This document shows, piece by piece, positions 44,229 to 52,446 of a stretch of 64,000 nt of DNA (positions are counted from its first letter, which is position 1; each line of letters opens with the position of its first letter). The stretch covers positions 3,038,001 through 3,102,000 of the forward strand of contig OZ252252.1 of assembly GCA_965249745.1 (NCBI GenBank). The letters are read 5' to 3'. The position numbers were made by a program, and so were the translations under genes. Under the pieces are notes generated by a model, which had not been told where the DNA came from, did not search any database, and saw only the letters and a program-made list of their open reading frames with translations. This DNA is from JANYHH01 sp965249745. Its GTDB lineage: Bacteria; Deinococcota; Deinococci; Deinococcales; JAAFIG01.

Positions 44229-44257
44229 ATCGTACCCGCCCTAGGGGGCAGTGTGAA
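44229..44257 (-). promoter_or_regulatory. Leaderless promoter of hisC-hisB
   Basis: On the minus strand: TTCACA, a 17-base spacer, TACGAT (44229-44234), then 7 bases to the ATG. One of the most complete leaderless promoters in the window. Confidence 0.65.
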
Positions 44258-44378
44258 GAATGAACGACCCCAAACCTGAACTCTGGGTAGCATCCGATTC
44301 AGCCATGACCCATCCCAGCGCGGTTCAACCCCATCACCACGAACCTCGCAGGCTCATTGGCGTTCACCCAGGGCGATC

Positions 44379-45332
44379 ATGAAACCCGCCTTTCTGGAAC
44401 GCGCTCGAGGCAGTCTGCTCGGGTTGGCGGTCGGGGACGCACTCGGAGCCACCAACGAGTTCAAAACTCGAGAACAAATTTTGAAGGGTGCGCCAGTAAC
44501 CGATTTGATCGGCGGTGGCTGGTTACAGCTCCCCGCCGGAGAGGTCACCGACGACACGCAGATGGCCAAGTGCATCCTGGAAAGCTACGCGCACGGCTAC
44601 AGCCTAGAGGATGTGTCCGCGCGCTTTCTGGCGTGGCTCGAGGGCGATCCGCCGGACGTGGGCATCCTGACCCGCCAATCGTTGGAGCAGATCAAACGCG
44701 GACGCTCACCGAGGGACGCGGGACGCCAAGCCTGGGAGTCCAGCGGTTTCACCAGCGCGGGCAACGGTGCGCTGATGCGATCCGCCCCGACCGCCGCGCT
44801 CCGGGTTCACGACCGCGAGGCTCGAGTCCTGGAAACAATTGAGATTGCGCGGGTCACACACTTTGACCCGCGTTGCGTGGAATCCAGCCTGTGGCTGAAC
44901 GCCTGCGTCGCCGCGCTGATCGCCGGGAACGGTGTCTCGGCCGCGCTAGAATTCGCAGTTCAAGAGATTCACTGGGCGAGGGAACATTTCGATTTGGCCA
45001 CGCCCAGCTTGGAACACGACATCCTAGAATGGGTCAAACGCGCCGAAACCTTGACGCTGGACACATTGGACACGAGCGGTTACACGCTGGCGACAGCCGC
45101 CGTCGGCGCGTGGGCACTCTTACACACCCACAGTTTGGAGCAGGGCTTAGTCGCGGTCGTCAACCAGGGCGGCGATGCCGACACGACCGGCGCGGTCGCG
45201 GGAGCACTGCTGGGAGCCAGATTCGGTGTGGCAGGCATCCCGCAGCGCTGGCTCGAGCAATTGCGCTGCCGGGTGGAGCTGGAAGAGTTGCTGTCAGCGG
45301 CGCTGGTCGGCGTAGCAAACGCGACCGACTGA
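44379..45332 (+). CDS. ADP-ribosylglycohydrolase family protein (DraG-like)
   Basis: 317 residues. The family removes ADP-ribose from proteins or small molecules using a two-metal site. All ligand motifs are seen: GLAVGDALGATNEF at the N-terminus, EVTDDTQM (T57 D58 D59), GFTSAGNGALMRSAP, and the C-terminal NQGGDADTTGAVAGALLGA. Length is typical. No ADP-ribosyltransferase lies in the window, so it need not be part of a toxin-antitoxin or NAD-signalling system. It is divergent from hisC. Confidence 0.92.
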   Translation: MKPAFLERARGSLLGLAVGDALGATNEFKTREQILKGAPVTDLIGGGWLQLPAGEVTDDTQMAKCILESYAHGYSLEDVSARFLAWLEGDPPDVGILTRQSLEQIKRGRSPRDAGRQAWESSGFTSAGNGALMRSAPTAALRVHDREARVLETIEIARVTHFDPRCVESSLWLNACVAALIAGNGVSAALEFAVQEIHWAREHFDLATPSLEHDILEWVKRAETLTLDTLDTSGYTLATAAVGAWALLHTHSLEQGLVAVVNQGGDADTTGAVAGALLGARFGVAGIPQRWLEQLRCRVELEELLSAALVGVANATD

Positions 45333-45348
45333 ATCGTCACGTGCGGCG

Positions 45349-45354
45349 TAACCT
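45349..45354 (+). promoter_or_regulatory. -10 box TAACCT, leaderless OsmC-family promoter
   Basis: The box ends 7 bases before the ATG at 45362. It sits just after the stop of the ADP-ribosylglycohydrolase gene. The -35 region is weak. Confidence 0.5.
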
Positions 45355-45361
45355 TCAGCTC

Positions 45362-45820
45362 ATGAGCAGCAAAATCGTCCACATAGACGCCCTGAACCCA
45401 GGGGGCAGTCCCGACTCGAGATTCGTGGCCCGCAACCCGCGCGGCGACCGCATCACGATAGAGGCGCATCACAACGCACCCGGCGAGCACGACCCTTTAA
45501 GCATCGGGTTGGGCCCGATGGAAGCGCTCCTCGCGGCGCTGGGGAGTTGCAGCGCGGTGGACGTGCAGGACATCATGGCCAAACGCCGCACGCCGCTCAC
45601 GCGGTACAGGATTGAACTCGAGGGGGAGCGCTTTGATGGCATCCCAGCGCGGTACACAAAAATCGTTATGCGGCACGTCGGAAGCGGCGAGGGCGTCACG
45701 AAAGAGCAATTAGAGAAAGCCGCGCGGCTCAGCCATGAAAAGTACTGCTCCGTAGCGAACAGTCTACGCGAAGATATTGAATTCGTGATCGAAGCGCAGG
45801 TGGAACCCCATCGCACGTGA
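45362..45820 (+). CDS. OsmC/Ohr-family protein
   Basis: 152 residues. Both redox cysteines are present: LLAALGSCSAVDVQD and SHEKYCSVANSL, in the spacing of thiol peroxidases of the OsmC/Ohr/YhfA group, which reduce organic hydroperoxides in the cytoplasm. The sequence type (EHDPLSIGLGPMEALL, MAKRRTPLTRY) is closer to the YhfA-like branch than to Ohr. It is preceded by the ADP-ribosylglycohydrolase gene but has its own leaderless -10 box. Confidence 0.88.
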   Translation: MSSKIVHIDALNPGGSPDSRFVARNPRGDRITIEAHHNAPGEHDPLSIGLGPMEALLAALGSCSAVDVQDIMAKRRTPLTRYRIELEGERFDGIPARYTKIVMRHVGSGEGVTKEQLEKAARLSHEKYCSVANSLREDIEFVIEAQVEPHRT

Positions 45821-45950
45821 ACTCGAGTACTCGGCTTTTTTACTGTTCTGAAGGGGGAAAACATCGCACCCCTGAACAACAAATGAGTCTTATATTAACC
45901 TCGAGCTGGATCGTGTTTCATCCACGGTCACTCAGGGAAATGGGGTTCGT

Positions 45951-46457
45951 ATGAAAAATGTGTTGTTATCGGCACTTGCCATTGGAATACTGCTCACGGG
46001 TTGCCAGACCGCACCCGGCCCGGCTGGAGCCACAGGGCTTCCAGGCGCGACCGGTCCGCAAGGCCCGACGGGTAACGCTAACGTCCAGCAATACATCTTC
46101 GGCTCGAGAACAGTGACGACCCAGACGGCCTATACGGTTCCTGGTATCACACAAACTCAACTGGACTCAAGCATCGTTCTGGCTTACCACCAATCCGCTA
46201 ACGGGTATTGGTTTGCCGTGCCAGGTCCCTCAGGTGGTAGTTACGATACAAAAATGTTTATGGAGATATCACAAGGGTTGAGAAGCGAAATTACTTTGTT
46301 CTCGTACACAACCGGTTCGTACAATACGCCTACGACTTGGGCAGCATTTCGCGTCATCATCATCCCATCCTCGAGCAACGTCACGCTCCTCAAGACGGGC
46401 GGCTTAAACCTGAACGATTACAACGCGGTTCGTAAGTACTACAACCTGCCAGAGTAG
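45951..46457 (+). CDS. Lipoprotein with a short collagen-like repeat
   Basis: 168 residues. Signal peptide with lipobox LLTGC (Cys18), then six Gly-X-Y triplets (residues 23-40: GPAGATGLPGATGPQGPT), then a soluble domain of about 125 residues rich in aromatic and Thr/Ser residues, with no recognised fold. Collagen triplets here are too few for a stable triple helix on their own; they may act as a trimerisation stalk or linker. It is followed 145 bases later by another lipoprotein, a phospholipase A2. Confidence 0.75.
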   Translation: MKNVLLSALAIGILLTGCQTAPGPAGATGLPGATGPQGPTGNANVQQYIFGSRTVTTQTAYTVPGITQTQLDSSIVLAYHQSANGYWFAVPGPSGGSYDTKMFMEISQGLRSEITLFSYTTGSYNTPTTWAAFRVIIIPSSSNVTLLKTGGLNLNDYNAVRKYYNLPE

Positions 46458-46601
46458 CCCCGCTGCACCCAAGGCTCGAGACTGGATTCGCTCCAGCTCG
46501 AGTCGCTGCGATTGCAGTCCAAAAGCTGTGTCAGACGAGGCATGACGAGGCCCTTACTCAGTCACCCGCCGAACGGTGTACGGTTTTCTCGGAGGCACAA
46601 C

Positions 46602-47228
46602 ATGAAAAGAATCGCCGCCCTGATCCTCATGGCCGTTCTCTCGAGCTGCGCGTCACTGACCCCCGCGCCGCCCAGTTCCGTGACACCTGGCCCCGTGACG
46701 CTGAATGACATCCCGAACCTGACTGAAACCCAGATTCGCGGGCTGTCCGAAGCGCAGATTGACGCGCTCGGCGCGGAAACCAACGCAAATCTCGAGGTGT
46801 TCAATCAAACCCTGCGACTTCAAGGCGCGATTCGCTGGCCCAACTACAGCGACACACTGTACCTGGCGACCGCGATCACCTATGAAACCTATCTTGGAAG
46901 CTATTATCGTCAGACGAACGGGCCGGACTGGACGGACGACGGCTGCTCCGGCCCGACGCCGCCCGTGATCTTCGACGACAACGCTTGCCGTCAGCACGAT
47001 TTCGGGTATCGCAACGTTTCCAAGTACAGCTTTGGCCGCAACGAAACGGTTCGTAAAGCCGTGGACGAGCGTTTCCTGTCCAACATGTACTTGCGCTGTG
47101 ACCGCCGCTGGAGCGCCTGGTATCAAGCGCCGCTACGGGTTGCCTGTAAGGGTGACGCGTTGGTCTTTTATGGAGCCGTCAGAAACTTTGGCAAGAGCGC
47201 CTACTACGCCACGCCGCAAACCTTTTAA
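46602..47228 (+). CDS. Exported prokaryotic phospholipase A2-like lipoprotein
   Basis: 208 residues. ATG at 46602 follows GGAGG. Lipobox LLSSC-like (LSSC, Cys16). The catalytic block DDNACRQHDFGYRN (residues 125-138) carries the His132-Asp133 dyad of phospholipase A2 (CXXHD). Cys115 and Cys129 can form the supporting disulfide, and a further Cys pair (C166, C183) lies nearer the end. It is the streptomycete/fungal-type group XIV fold (Pfam phospholip_A2_3). Expected to hydrolyse the sn-2 ester of phospholipids outside the cell, possibly in predation or lipid recycling. Confidence 0.85.
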   Translation: MKRIAALILMAVLSSCASLTPAPPSSVTPGPVTLNDIPNLTETQIRGLSEAQIDALGAETNANLEVFNQTLRLQGAIRWPNYSDTLYLATAITYETYLGSYYRQTNGPDWTDDGCSGPTPPVIFDDNACRQHDFGYRNVSKYSFGRNETVRKAVDERFLSNMYLRCDRRWSAWYQAPLRVACKGDALVFYGAVRNFGKSAYYATPQTF

Positions 47229-47239
47229 CCGCTCGAGGG

Positions 47240-47272
47240 AACACCCCCGCTCCATGACAGAGCGGGGGTGTT
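47240..47272. terminator. Terminator after the phospholipase gene
   Basis: 13-bp perfect stem AACACCCCCGCTC / GAGCGGGGGTGTT (47240-47252, 47260-47272), seven-base loop. It could serve both converging genes. Confidence 0.88.
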
Positions 47273-47402
47273 TGGTTGCAACGAATCTCAAACCTTGTAA
47301 GGCCGTGGAAGTGTTTTTATGGAAGAACGTGTAAAACCATCTGGTGAACTCCAACTCACCCTGAGCCGATACCGAACACGCTTCCCGTCAGATCATTGAA
47401 CT

Positions 47403-48644
47403 TTAGTAAGAAAGCACATTGCTCGTGCCAGTTTTCGGGTCGAGGACAATGATCGCGTTGTTGAAACTGATCAGCAACAAGTTGCTGTTTGGTACCGCCC
47501 AGAGGTGTTGAACGTCATCCTCCAAGCGGCCATTGGTGTTTGCCAGGGGACCAAATTTGATTTCGATTCGCGTCCGATCACCGTTCGCGGGATCAATTCG
47601 CAGCAGCTCCAAATTCCCTTTGTTGGCGGTGTAAATACCCGATTGATTGACGGTCAGCCCCGAGCCACCCACATCGTCATCGCCTTTGCCCTTGGTTTTG
47701 GCAATCGTCGCTCCCTTGAACGAGATAGCCGTTCGACTGCCGCTCGCTAAATCCCAAGACATCAACGCCGTGCCAGTCGTGAATGACCTGAAAACGCTGA
47801 GAATTTTACCGTCAGGCATCAGGACACTGGAGTTGGTGTCCACTGAGCTGGCAGCGGTCAGCATGTACCCGGAACCCGTCTGATTCTTACCAGTGCTCGA
47901 GTAGCTCGAAACCGCTTTGCAGGTTCCGTTTTTGACCTGGAATAAACCCAACCCCGTGGCCGCGGGGTTCTCTCGAGCGAACAGGTACAGACTGCCATCT
48001 TTTCCCACTTCGAACGTGCCCCCGCCCAAATTTGGGTGTTCGTCCCGATCCCCGGCGGTGTCACAGAAGCTGCCGCTCGCTAAGTTCTCAAAGGTTTTCT
48101 GACCGGCATCATCAGAGACATTGCTCGCCCAGAGGAGTTTGTAATTCCCGGTTTTGGCATCAACCTCCAAGACCTCCAAGCGGCGCGAGCCTGGCGATAA
48201 GACGGCGTAATTCCCATTAGGCAGCGGTCGGACGCTCGAGATACCGTTCAAGGTGTACGCCTGTTGACTCTTACCAAAGTTGTCCTTGTATTTGACGTTT
48301 TCGCCTTTGGATTCGCTCGTATCAACGCTGCCAGCGATCAGGGTGCGGTTGCCGGTTTTCAAATCCACTTCGATGATCGCGCCGTGCGCCGTTGGGGCGC
48401 TCGAGACGATCAGTTTGTCACCGCGAATGAAGCCGCCTGTGATCTCGTCACCGATACCCTGAGCGAAGGCTGGCCCCTCGCCAATGCCACCCGCCTGTTT
48501 CAGGTCGAGGCGTTTACATTTCAGGTTCGCCTTTTCCTTGCTGCAATCCACCATGTTAATCAACGAACTCTGTTGCGCCATCACAGCGAACGCGAACGGA
48601 ACGAGCAGCGCGACAACGGCAAACCCCGGACTGTATTTTTTCAT
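47403..48644 (-). CDS. Exported propeller-like protein, paralogue of the one at 19741-20979
   Basis: 413 residues. Signal peptide MKKYSPGFAVVALLVPFAFAVMAQ, then NMVDCSKEKANLKCKR, which matches the paralogue's MVDCAKLPDNARCQR. Blade-like strands repeat: VDLKTGNRTLIAG, VDAKTGNYKLLW, IDPANGDRTRIE, LDPKTGTSNVLS. A KTKGKGDDD run occupies the same position as KGKGKGD in the paralogue. Overall identity looks moderate (about a third by eye). Function unknown; probably secreted or periplasmic. Upstream of the ATG is GGGAG. It is convergent with the phospholipase gene. Confidence 0.75.
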   Translation of the reverse strand: MKKYSPGFAVVALLVPFAFAVMAQQSSLINMVDCSKEKANLKCKRLDLKQAGGIGEGPAFAQGIGDEITGGFIRGDKLIVSSAPTAHGAIIEVDLKTGNRTLIAGSVDTSESKGENVKYKDNFGKSQQAYTLNGISSVRPLPNGNYAVLSPGSRRLEVLEVDAKTGNYKLLWASNVSDDAGQKTFENLASGSFCDTAGDRDEHPNLGGGTFEVGKDGSLYLFARENPAATGLGLFQVKNGTCKAVSSYSSTGKNQTGSGYMLTAASSVDTNSSVLMPDGKILSVFRSFTTGTALMSWDLASGSRTAISFKGATIAKTKGKGDDDVGGSGLTVNQSGIYTANKGNLELLRIDPANGDRTRIEIKFGPLANTNGRLEDDVQHLWAVPNSNLLLISFNNAIIVLDPKTGTSNVLSY

Positions 48645-48880
48645 TGTTCTCCCTCAGCCTCACCGCCTGAGGTTGACTCCGCAAAGGCGAGGCTGTCAGC
48701 TCGAAGTGTACTGGTAAACGCGGTCCCCTGAAGCAACTGTGGGTTCAGGCTGTGAAGCACGGGAATCGTGGACAGACTCAAAGCGAGGCCAACCTGGGAT
48801 TGGTTATGTGTTCAGTGTCGCAGCAATCTCGAGAGCAGGTTTTTTCATCCTTGAACCTGCCGCATCCCAGCCCCTCGAGT

Positions 48881-48886
48881 TAAGAT
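48881..48886 (+). promoter_or_regulatory. -10 box TAAGAT before ilvD
   Basis: The box ends 5 bases before the ATG at 48892, overlapping the region just after a CTCGAG. No Shine-Dalgarno site is seen. Confidence 0.4.
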
Positions 48887-48891
48887 GACCC

Positions 48892-50546
48892 ATGCGTTCA
48901 GATCGGATTAAGGTTGGCCCGCAGCAAGCCCCCGCCCGCAGTATGCTCCGCGCAATCGGTTTAACCGACAGCGATTTCAAAATTCCCTGGGTCGGCGTGG
49001 TCAACACCTGGACGGACGGAATGCCCTGCAATTACCACCTGCGAGACCTCGCGGTGGATTTCAAGGCGGGGTGTTTTGAGGCTGGAATGCACCCATTTGA
49101 ATTCGGTGCGCCCGCGATCTCCGACGGCATCAGCATGGGCACGCCGGGAATGCGGGCTAGTCTGGTCAGCCGCGAGGTGATCGCGGACAGCATTGAACTC
49201 GTCGCGCAGGGGTACATGTACGACGCGATGGTCGCCCTGGTCGCCTGCGACAAGACCAACCCCGGCGGCGTCATGGGCGTGCTGCGCGCCAACGTACCCA
49301 GCCTGGTCCTGTACGGCGGCAGCATCGCACCGGGCAGATTGAACGGCAAGACCTTGACCGTCGTCAGCGTCTTCGAGGCGGTCGGCGGGCACGCCGCAGG
49401 AAAGATCAACGACGCAGAACTTTTAGAGGTCGAAATGGCCGCGATTCCCGGCGCGGGAGCCTGCGGCGGGCAGTACACCGCCAACACGATGAGCATGGTG
49501 CTCGAGGTGCTGGGGCTGGCCCCGGTCGGGTACAACAGCATTCCGGCGACCGCCCCCGAAAAGAAGGACGCGACCCGCCGCGCCGCGCACGTGCTGGCAG
49601 ACGCGGTGAAGCACAATCGCCGCCCGCTCGATTTCGTCACCAAGCAATCGTTTTTCAACGCGATTGCCGCCGTGGCCGCCACGGGCGGCAGCACCAACGC
49701 GGTGCTGCACCTGATCGCCATGGCGAGGGAAGCCAACATCCGGCTCGAGTTGGAAGACTTTGACCGAATTTCGCGTGCCACGCCGGTGATCGCCGACATG
49801 CGCCCGTGGGGACAGTACACCGCCTGGGAACTCTGGGAGGCGGGCGGCATCCCGCTCATCATTAAGCGCCTGATCGAGGGCGGCATGATTGACGGCAATC
49901 AAATGACCGTGACCGGAAAGACTTTGGCGGAAGAAGTCGTGGACGTGGTGGAAACGCCGGGGCAGAAGGTCGTCGTCACCAAAGAGACCGCCTTCAAACC
50001 GACCGGCGGATTGCTGATCCTGACGGGTTCCTTAGCGCCGGACGGCTCAGTCTTAAAACTTGCAGGTACGGAACGCCAGCAGTTCACCGGGCAAGCCAGG
50101 GTCTTCAACACCGAGGAGGCAGCGATGAAAGCAGTCCTCGAGAAAAAGCTCAAACCCGGCGATGTCGTGGTGATTCGTTACGTTGGACCGAAGGGTGCGC
50201 CCGGTATGCCCGAGATGCTGAGCGTCACGAGCGCCATCGTTGGCGAGGGCATCGGTGCGGAAGTCGCGCTCGTGACGGACGGTCGCTTCAGCGGCGGCAC
50301 GAAGGGCTCATGATCGGTCACGTCGCCCCGGAAGCCCAAGTCGGCGGGCCGATCGCGCTGGTCGAAGAGGGCGACACGATCAGCATTGACTGCGACACGG
50401 GCAAGCTGGAACTCGAGGTGGGCGCGGACGTTTTGGAGGCGAGGCGTGCCAAGTGGGTCGCGCCGCAGTTGGAATTCAAGACGGGCTTGTTCGGGCGGTA
50501 CGCGCGGTTGGTCTCGAGCGCGAAGGACGGCGCGGTACTCGAGTAG
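48892..50546 (+). CDS. ilvD: Dihydroxy-acid dehydratase, interrupted by a one-base frameshift
   Basis: Valine/isoleucine synthesis: dehydrates dihydroxy acids to 2-oxo acids using an Fe-S cluster. The first frame gives 473 residues ending GRFSGGTKGS, then TGA at 50311. The rest continues without loss in the -1 frame as LMIGHVAPEAQVGGP for about 78 residues to 50546. One missing base near 50305-50308 explains it, and the joined length (about 551) is normal. Cluster ligands Cys46, Cys119 (ACDKT) and Cys191 (ACGGQYTANTM) suggest a [2Fe-2S] type. The C-terminal frame also starts with an ATG overlapping the TGA (ATGA), so a two-piece protein is conceivable. Sequencing error is the simplest explanation. 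Confidence 0.9.
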
Positions 50547-50995
50547 TGTCATCTGCATTGCGAGCGGTGACCCTTGACGACATTGAACAAGCGGTCGGCT
50601 TCGTAGGTCAGTATTACCAGTTTGACGGTATTGCCTTCAATGCTGACCGCGTGAGGCAAGGCATCCGGCAACTGATCGAGAATCCAGCCTTCGGCTTCAT
50701 CTGGTTTATTGCGCCTCAGGGTCAACCTGTTGGTCACGTGGTAGTGACCTTCGGTTTCGATCTCGAGTTCGGCGGGCGAGTCGCTACTGTTACCGAAGTG
50801 TTTATCGAGAAAGCCGCTCGAGCACAAGGCTTGGGGAAGCGCGTTTTTCAGGAACTCGAGGCGATCTGTCGAGCGAATGAAATTGGTGCTTTGGAGTTAC
50901 AGGTAGAACGGGATAACAGCGAAGCTCAGCAATTTTACAAAAAGCTGGGCTACCACTTTCACGACCGCCTTCCAGGAAGCAAATTGCTGCAATAG
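50546..50995 (+). CDS. GNAT-family N-acetyltransferase
   Basis: 149 residues from the GTG at 50546, whose first base is the last base of the ilvD stop. Acetyl-CoA-binding segment ARAQGLGKRVFQELEA (motif A) and the C-terminal ELQVERDNSEAQQFYKKLGY are clear. The substrate is unknown. The overlap means it is co-translated with ilvD, or it may simply follow it. Confidence 0.85.
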   Translation: MSSALRAVTLDDIEQAVGFVGQYYQFDGIAFNADRVRQGIRQLIENPAFGFIWFIAPQGQPVGHVVVTFGFDLEFGGRVATVTEVFIEKAARAQGLGKRVFQELEAICRANEIGALELQVERDNSEAQQFYKKLGYHFHDRLPGSKLLQ

Positions 50996-51007
50996 CAGGC
51001 TCACCCC

Positions 51008-51679
51008 TCAATCCGCACCACTGCGCCGAATCGCATCCTCGAGCCGATCCAATTCCTCTTCTAATTTGGGGTCCTTGCTCGAGTGGATTCTGAAGGCTTC
51101 CGGGTTGATTCGGATGCTGCGAAGACGTTCGGCGCGAATCACGCTTTCCAGGTCGCCAACAGCGGTTCCTAGGTCATCATTGACGATCACGTAATCGAAA
51201 GCGTGAAAGAAATTCATGTCTTCCTGAGCACGCACCAGTCGGCGTCCGATCACGTCTAGCGCGTCCGTGCCGCGCTTCAAGAGGCGTTGCCTTAAGCGGC
51301 TAAGGTTTGGGGGCACGAGTTGTACCAGAATGGCTTCTGGCATGAGCTGCTTGACGTTGAGCGCTCCAATTCGTTCCACATCTAAAATCACGTCAATGCC
51401 TGCCTCAAGCTTTTTTTCCACGGCGCGACGCGGCGTGCCGTACAGGTTGCCGACGAACTCGGCATGTTCAAGGAAACCGATGCCCTTCATTTCCTGCTCG
51501 AACTCGTCGCGGGTCACGAAGTGGTAATCCTTGCCGTCAAGTTCGTTGCTGCGGGCGGCCCTGGTGGTCCAGGAAACGCTGAAGTACAGGTTGTCGTCCT
51601 GAGAGAGAACATAACTCAAAACCGCGCCTTTGCCGACGCCGCTCGCGCCGGACAATACGAAGAGGATGCCACGACGCAT
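51008..51679 (-). CDS. gmk: Guanylate kinase
   Basis: 223 residues. Phosphorylates GMP to GDP. P-loop SGASGVGKG (residues 10-18), GMP-binding SVSWTTRAARSNELDGKDYHF, and the lid region are present. The C-terminus is about 20 residues longer than in E. coli and acidic. It has a near-complete leaderless promoter. In many bacteria gmk sits near rpoZ, but here it is beside a methyltransferase gene on the same strand (32 bases apart). Confidence 0.95.
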   Translation of the reverse strand: MRRGILFVLSGASGVGKGAVLSYVLSQDDNLYFSVSWTTRAARSNELDGKDYHFVTRDEFEQEMKGIGFLEHAEFVGNLYGTPRRAVEKKLEAGIDVILDVERIGALNVKQLMPEAILVQLVPPNLSRLRQRLLKRGTDALDVIGRRLVRAQEDMNFFHAFDYVIVNDDLGTAVGDLESVIRAERLRSIRINPEAFRIHSSKDPKLEEELDRLEDAIRRSGAD

Positions 51680-51685
51680 TCGGCG

Positions 51686-51715
51686 AGGTTACCCAGCCCA
51701 GCCGCCTCGCGTCAA
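51686..51715 (-). promoter_or_regulatory. Leaderless promoter of gmk
   Basis: On the minus strand: TTGACG (51710-51715), an 18-base spacer, TAACCT (51686-51691), then 6 bases to the ATG. It overlaps the end of the upstream methyltransferase gene. Confidence 0.75.
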
Positions 51716-52446
51716 GGGAGGCGTGCCACGCCAACGAACGAATTGCTGCCTTCGGTCAGTCTCGAGCCGTCGAAATCGCCGGTCAACTCGAGGCGAAAAT
51801 CGCTCAGCCAGCGCTCCAATTCAAAGCGGGTGAAGTAGCGTTGTTGCAGCTCCAGAACCTCGCGCCGCAAGTTGCCGTTTTCTGAGATTGTATCGCAGTA
51901 GTACGTGGTGAACGCCATCTGCGTCACGCGGTCAATCCGTTGGATCAGAAACACGTCCAGCCTCGAGCCGTCCGGGAGCGAGTAGGTTTCGCCCTCGTGT
52001 CGCAGCACGCCCTCCGCGCCAAAGTTGGGTTGGTACAGGTCGAAGGCGAACGCACCGCCCGGCTCGAGGTGCGCGACAACTCGTTCCAGCGCGTCGTCCT
52101 GATCGCCCAGCGTGTAGAGGTGCATCAGCATATTGAACGGCGCGATAATGAGCGGGAAGCGCTCATTCAGCTCGAAATCTCGAGCGTCACCCGGCAAGAA
52201 GTTCACGCTGACCTTCTCCTGGGCGGCGTACGTCTGTCCTAACTCGAGCATTCGCGCTGAGGGCTCCAGGGCGGTGACGGAGAAGCCGCGCCGCGCCAGT
52301 GGCACGCTGACCCGTCCACTTCCAGCGCCCAGTTCCAGGACTCGAGTCGCGCCGATTTTTTCAGCCAGCCGAGCGTAAAATGCGATGTCGTCACGGTAAT
52401 TCGCGTATTGCAACGCGTAGAGCTGAGCGAGCGCGTCGTAGTTCAC
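51712..52446 (-). CDS. SAM-dependent methyltransferase
   Basis: 244 residues from the GTG at 52446. Motif I is VLELGAGSGRVSVPLA (near 36-51), with VTALEPSARML, GDARDF and PLIIAPFNMLMHL following. The fold resembles small class I methyltransferases that often modify metabolites; the acceptor is unknown. Its GTG overlaps the stop of the ABC exporter gene by four bases (GTGA), so the two are one operon, though no functional link is evident. Confidence 0.85.
   Translation of the reverse strand: MNYDALAQLYALQYANYRDDIAFYARLAEKIGATRVLELGAGSGRVSVPLARRGFSVTALEPSARMLELGQTYAAQEKVSVNFLPGDARDFELNERFPLIIAPFNMLMHLYTLGDQDDALERVVAHLEPGGAFAFDLYQPNFGAEGVLRHEGETYSLPDGSRLDVFLIQRIDRVTQMAFTTYYCDTISENGNLRREVLELQQRYFTRFELERWLSDFRLELTGDFDGSRLTEGSNSFVGVARLP

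Noticed and set aside
50300..50313. Programmed -1 frameshift in ilvD
   Set aside because: No slippery X-XXY-YYZ heptamer at the shift point and no known programmed shift in this family.
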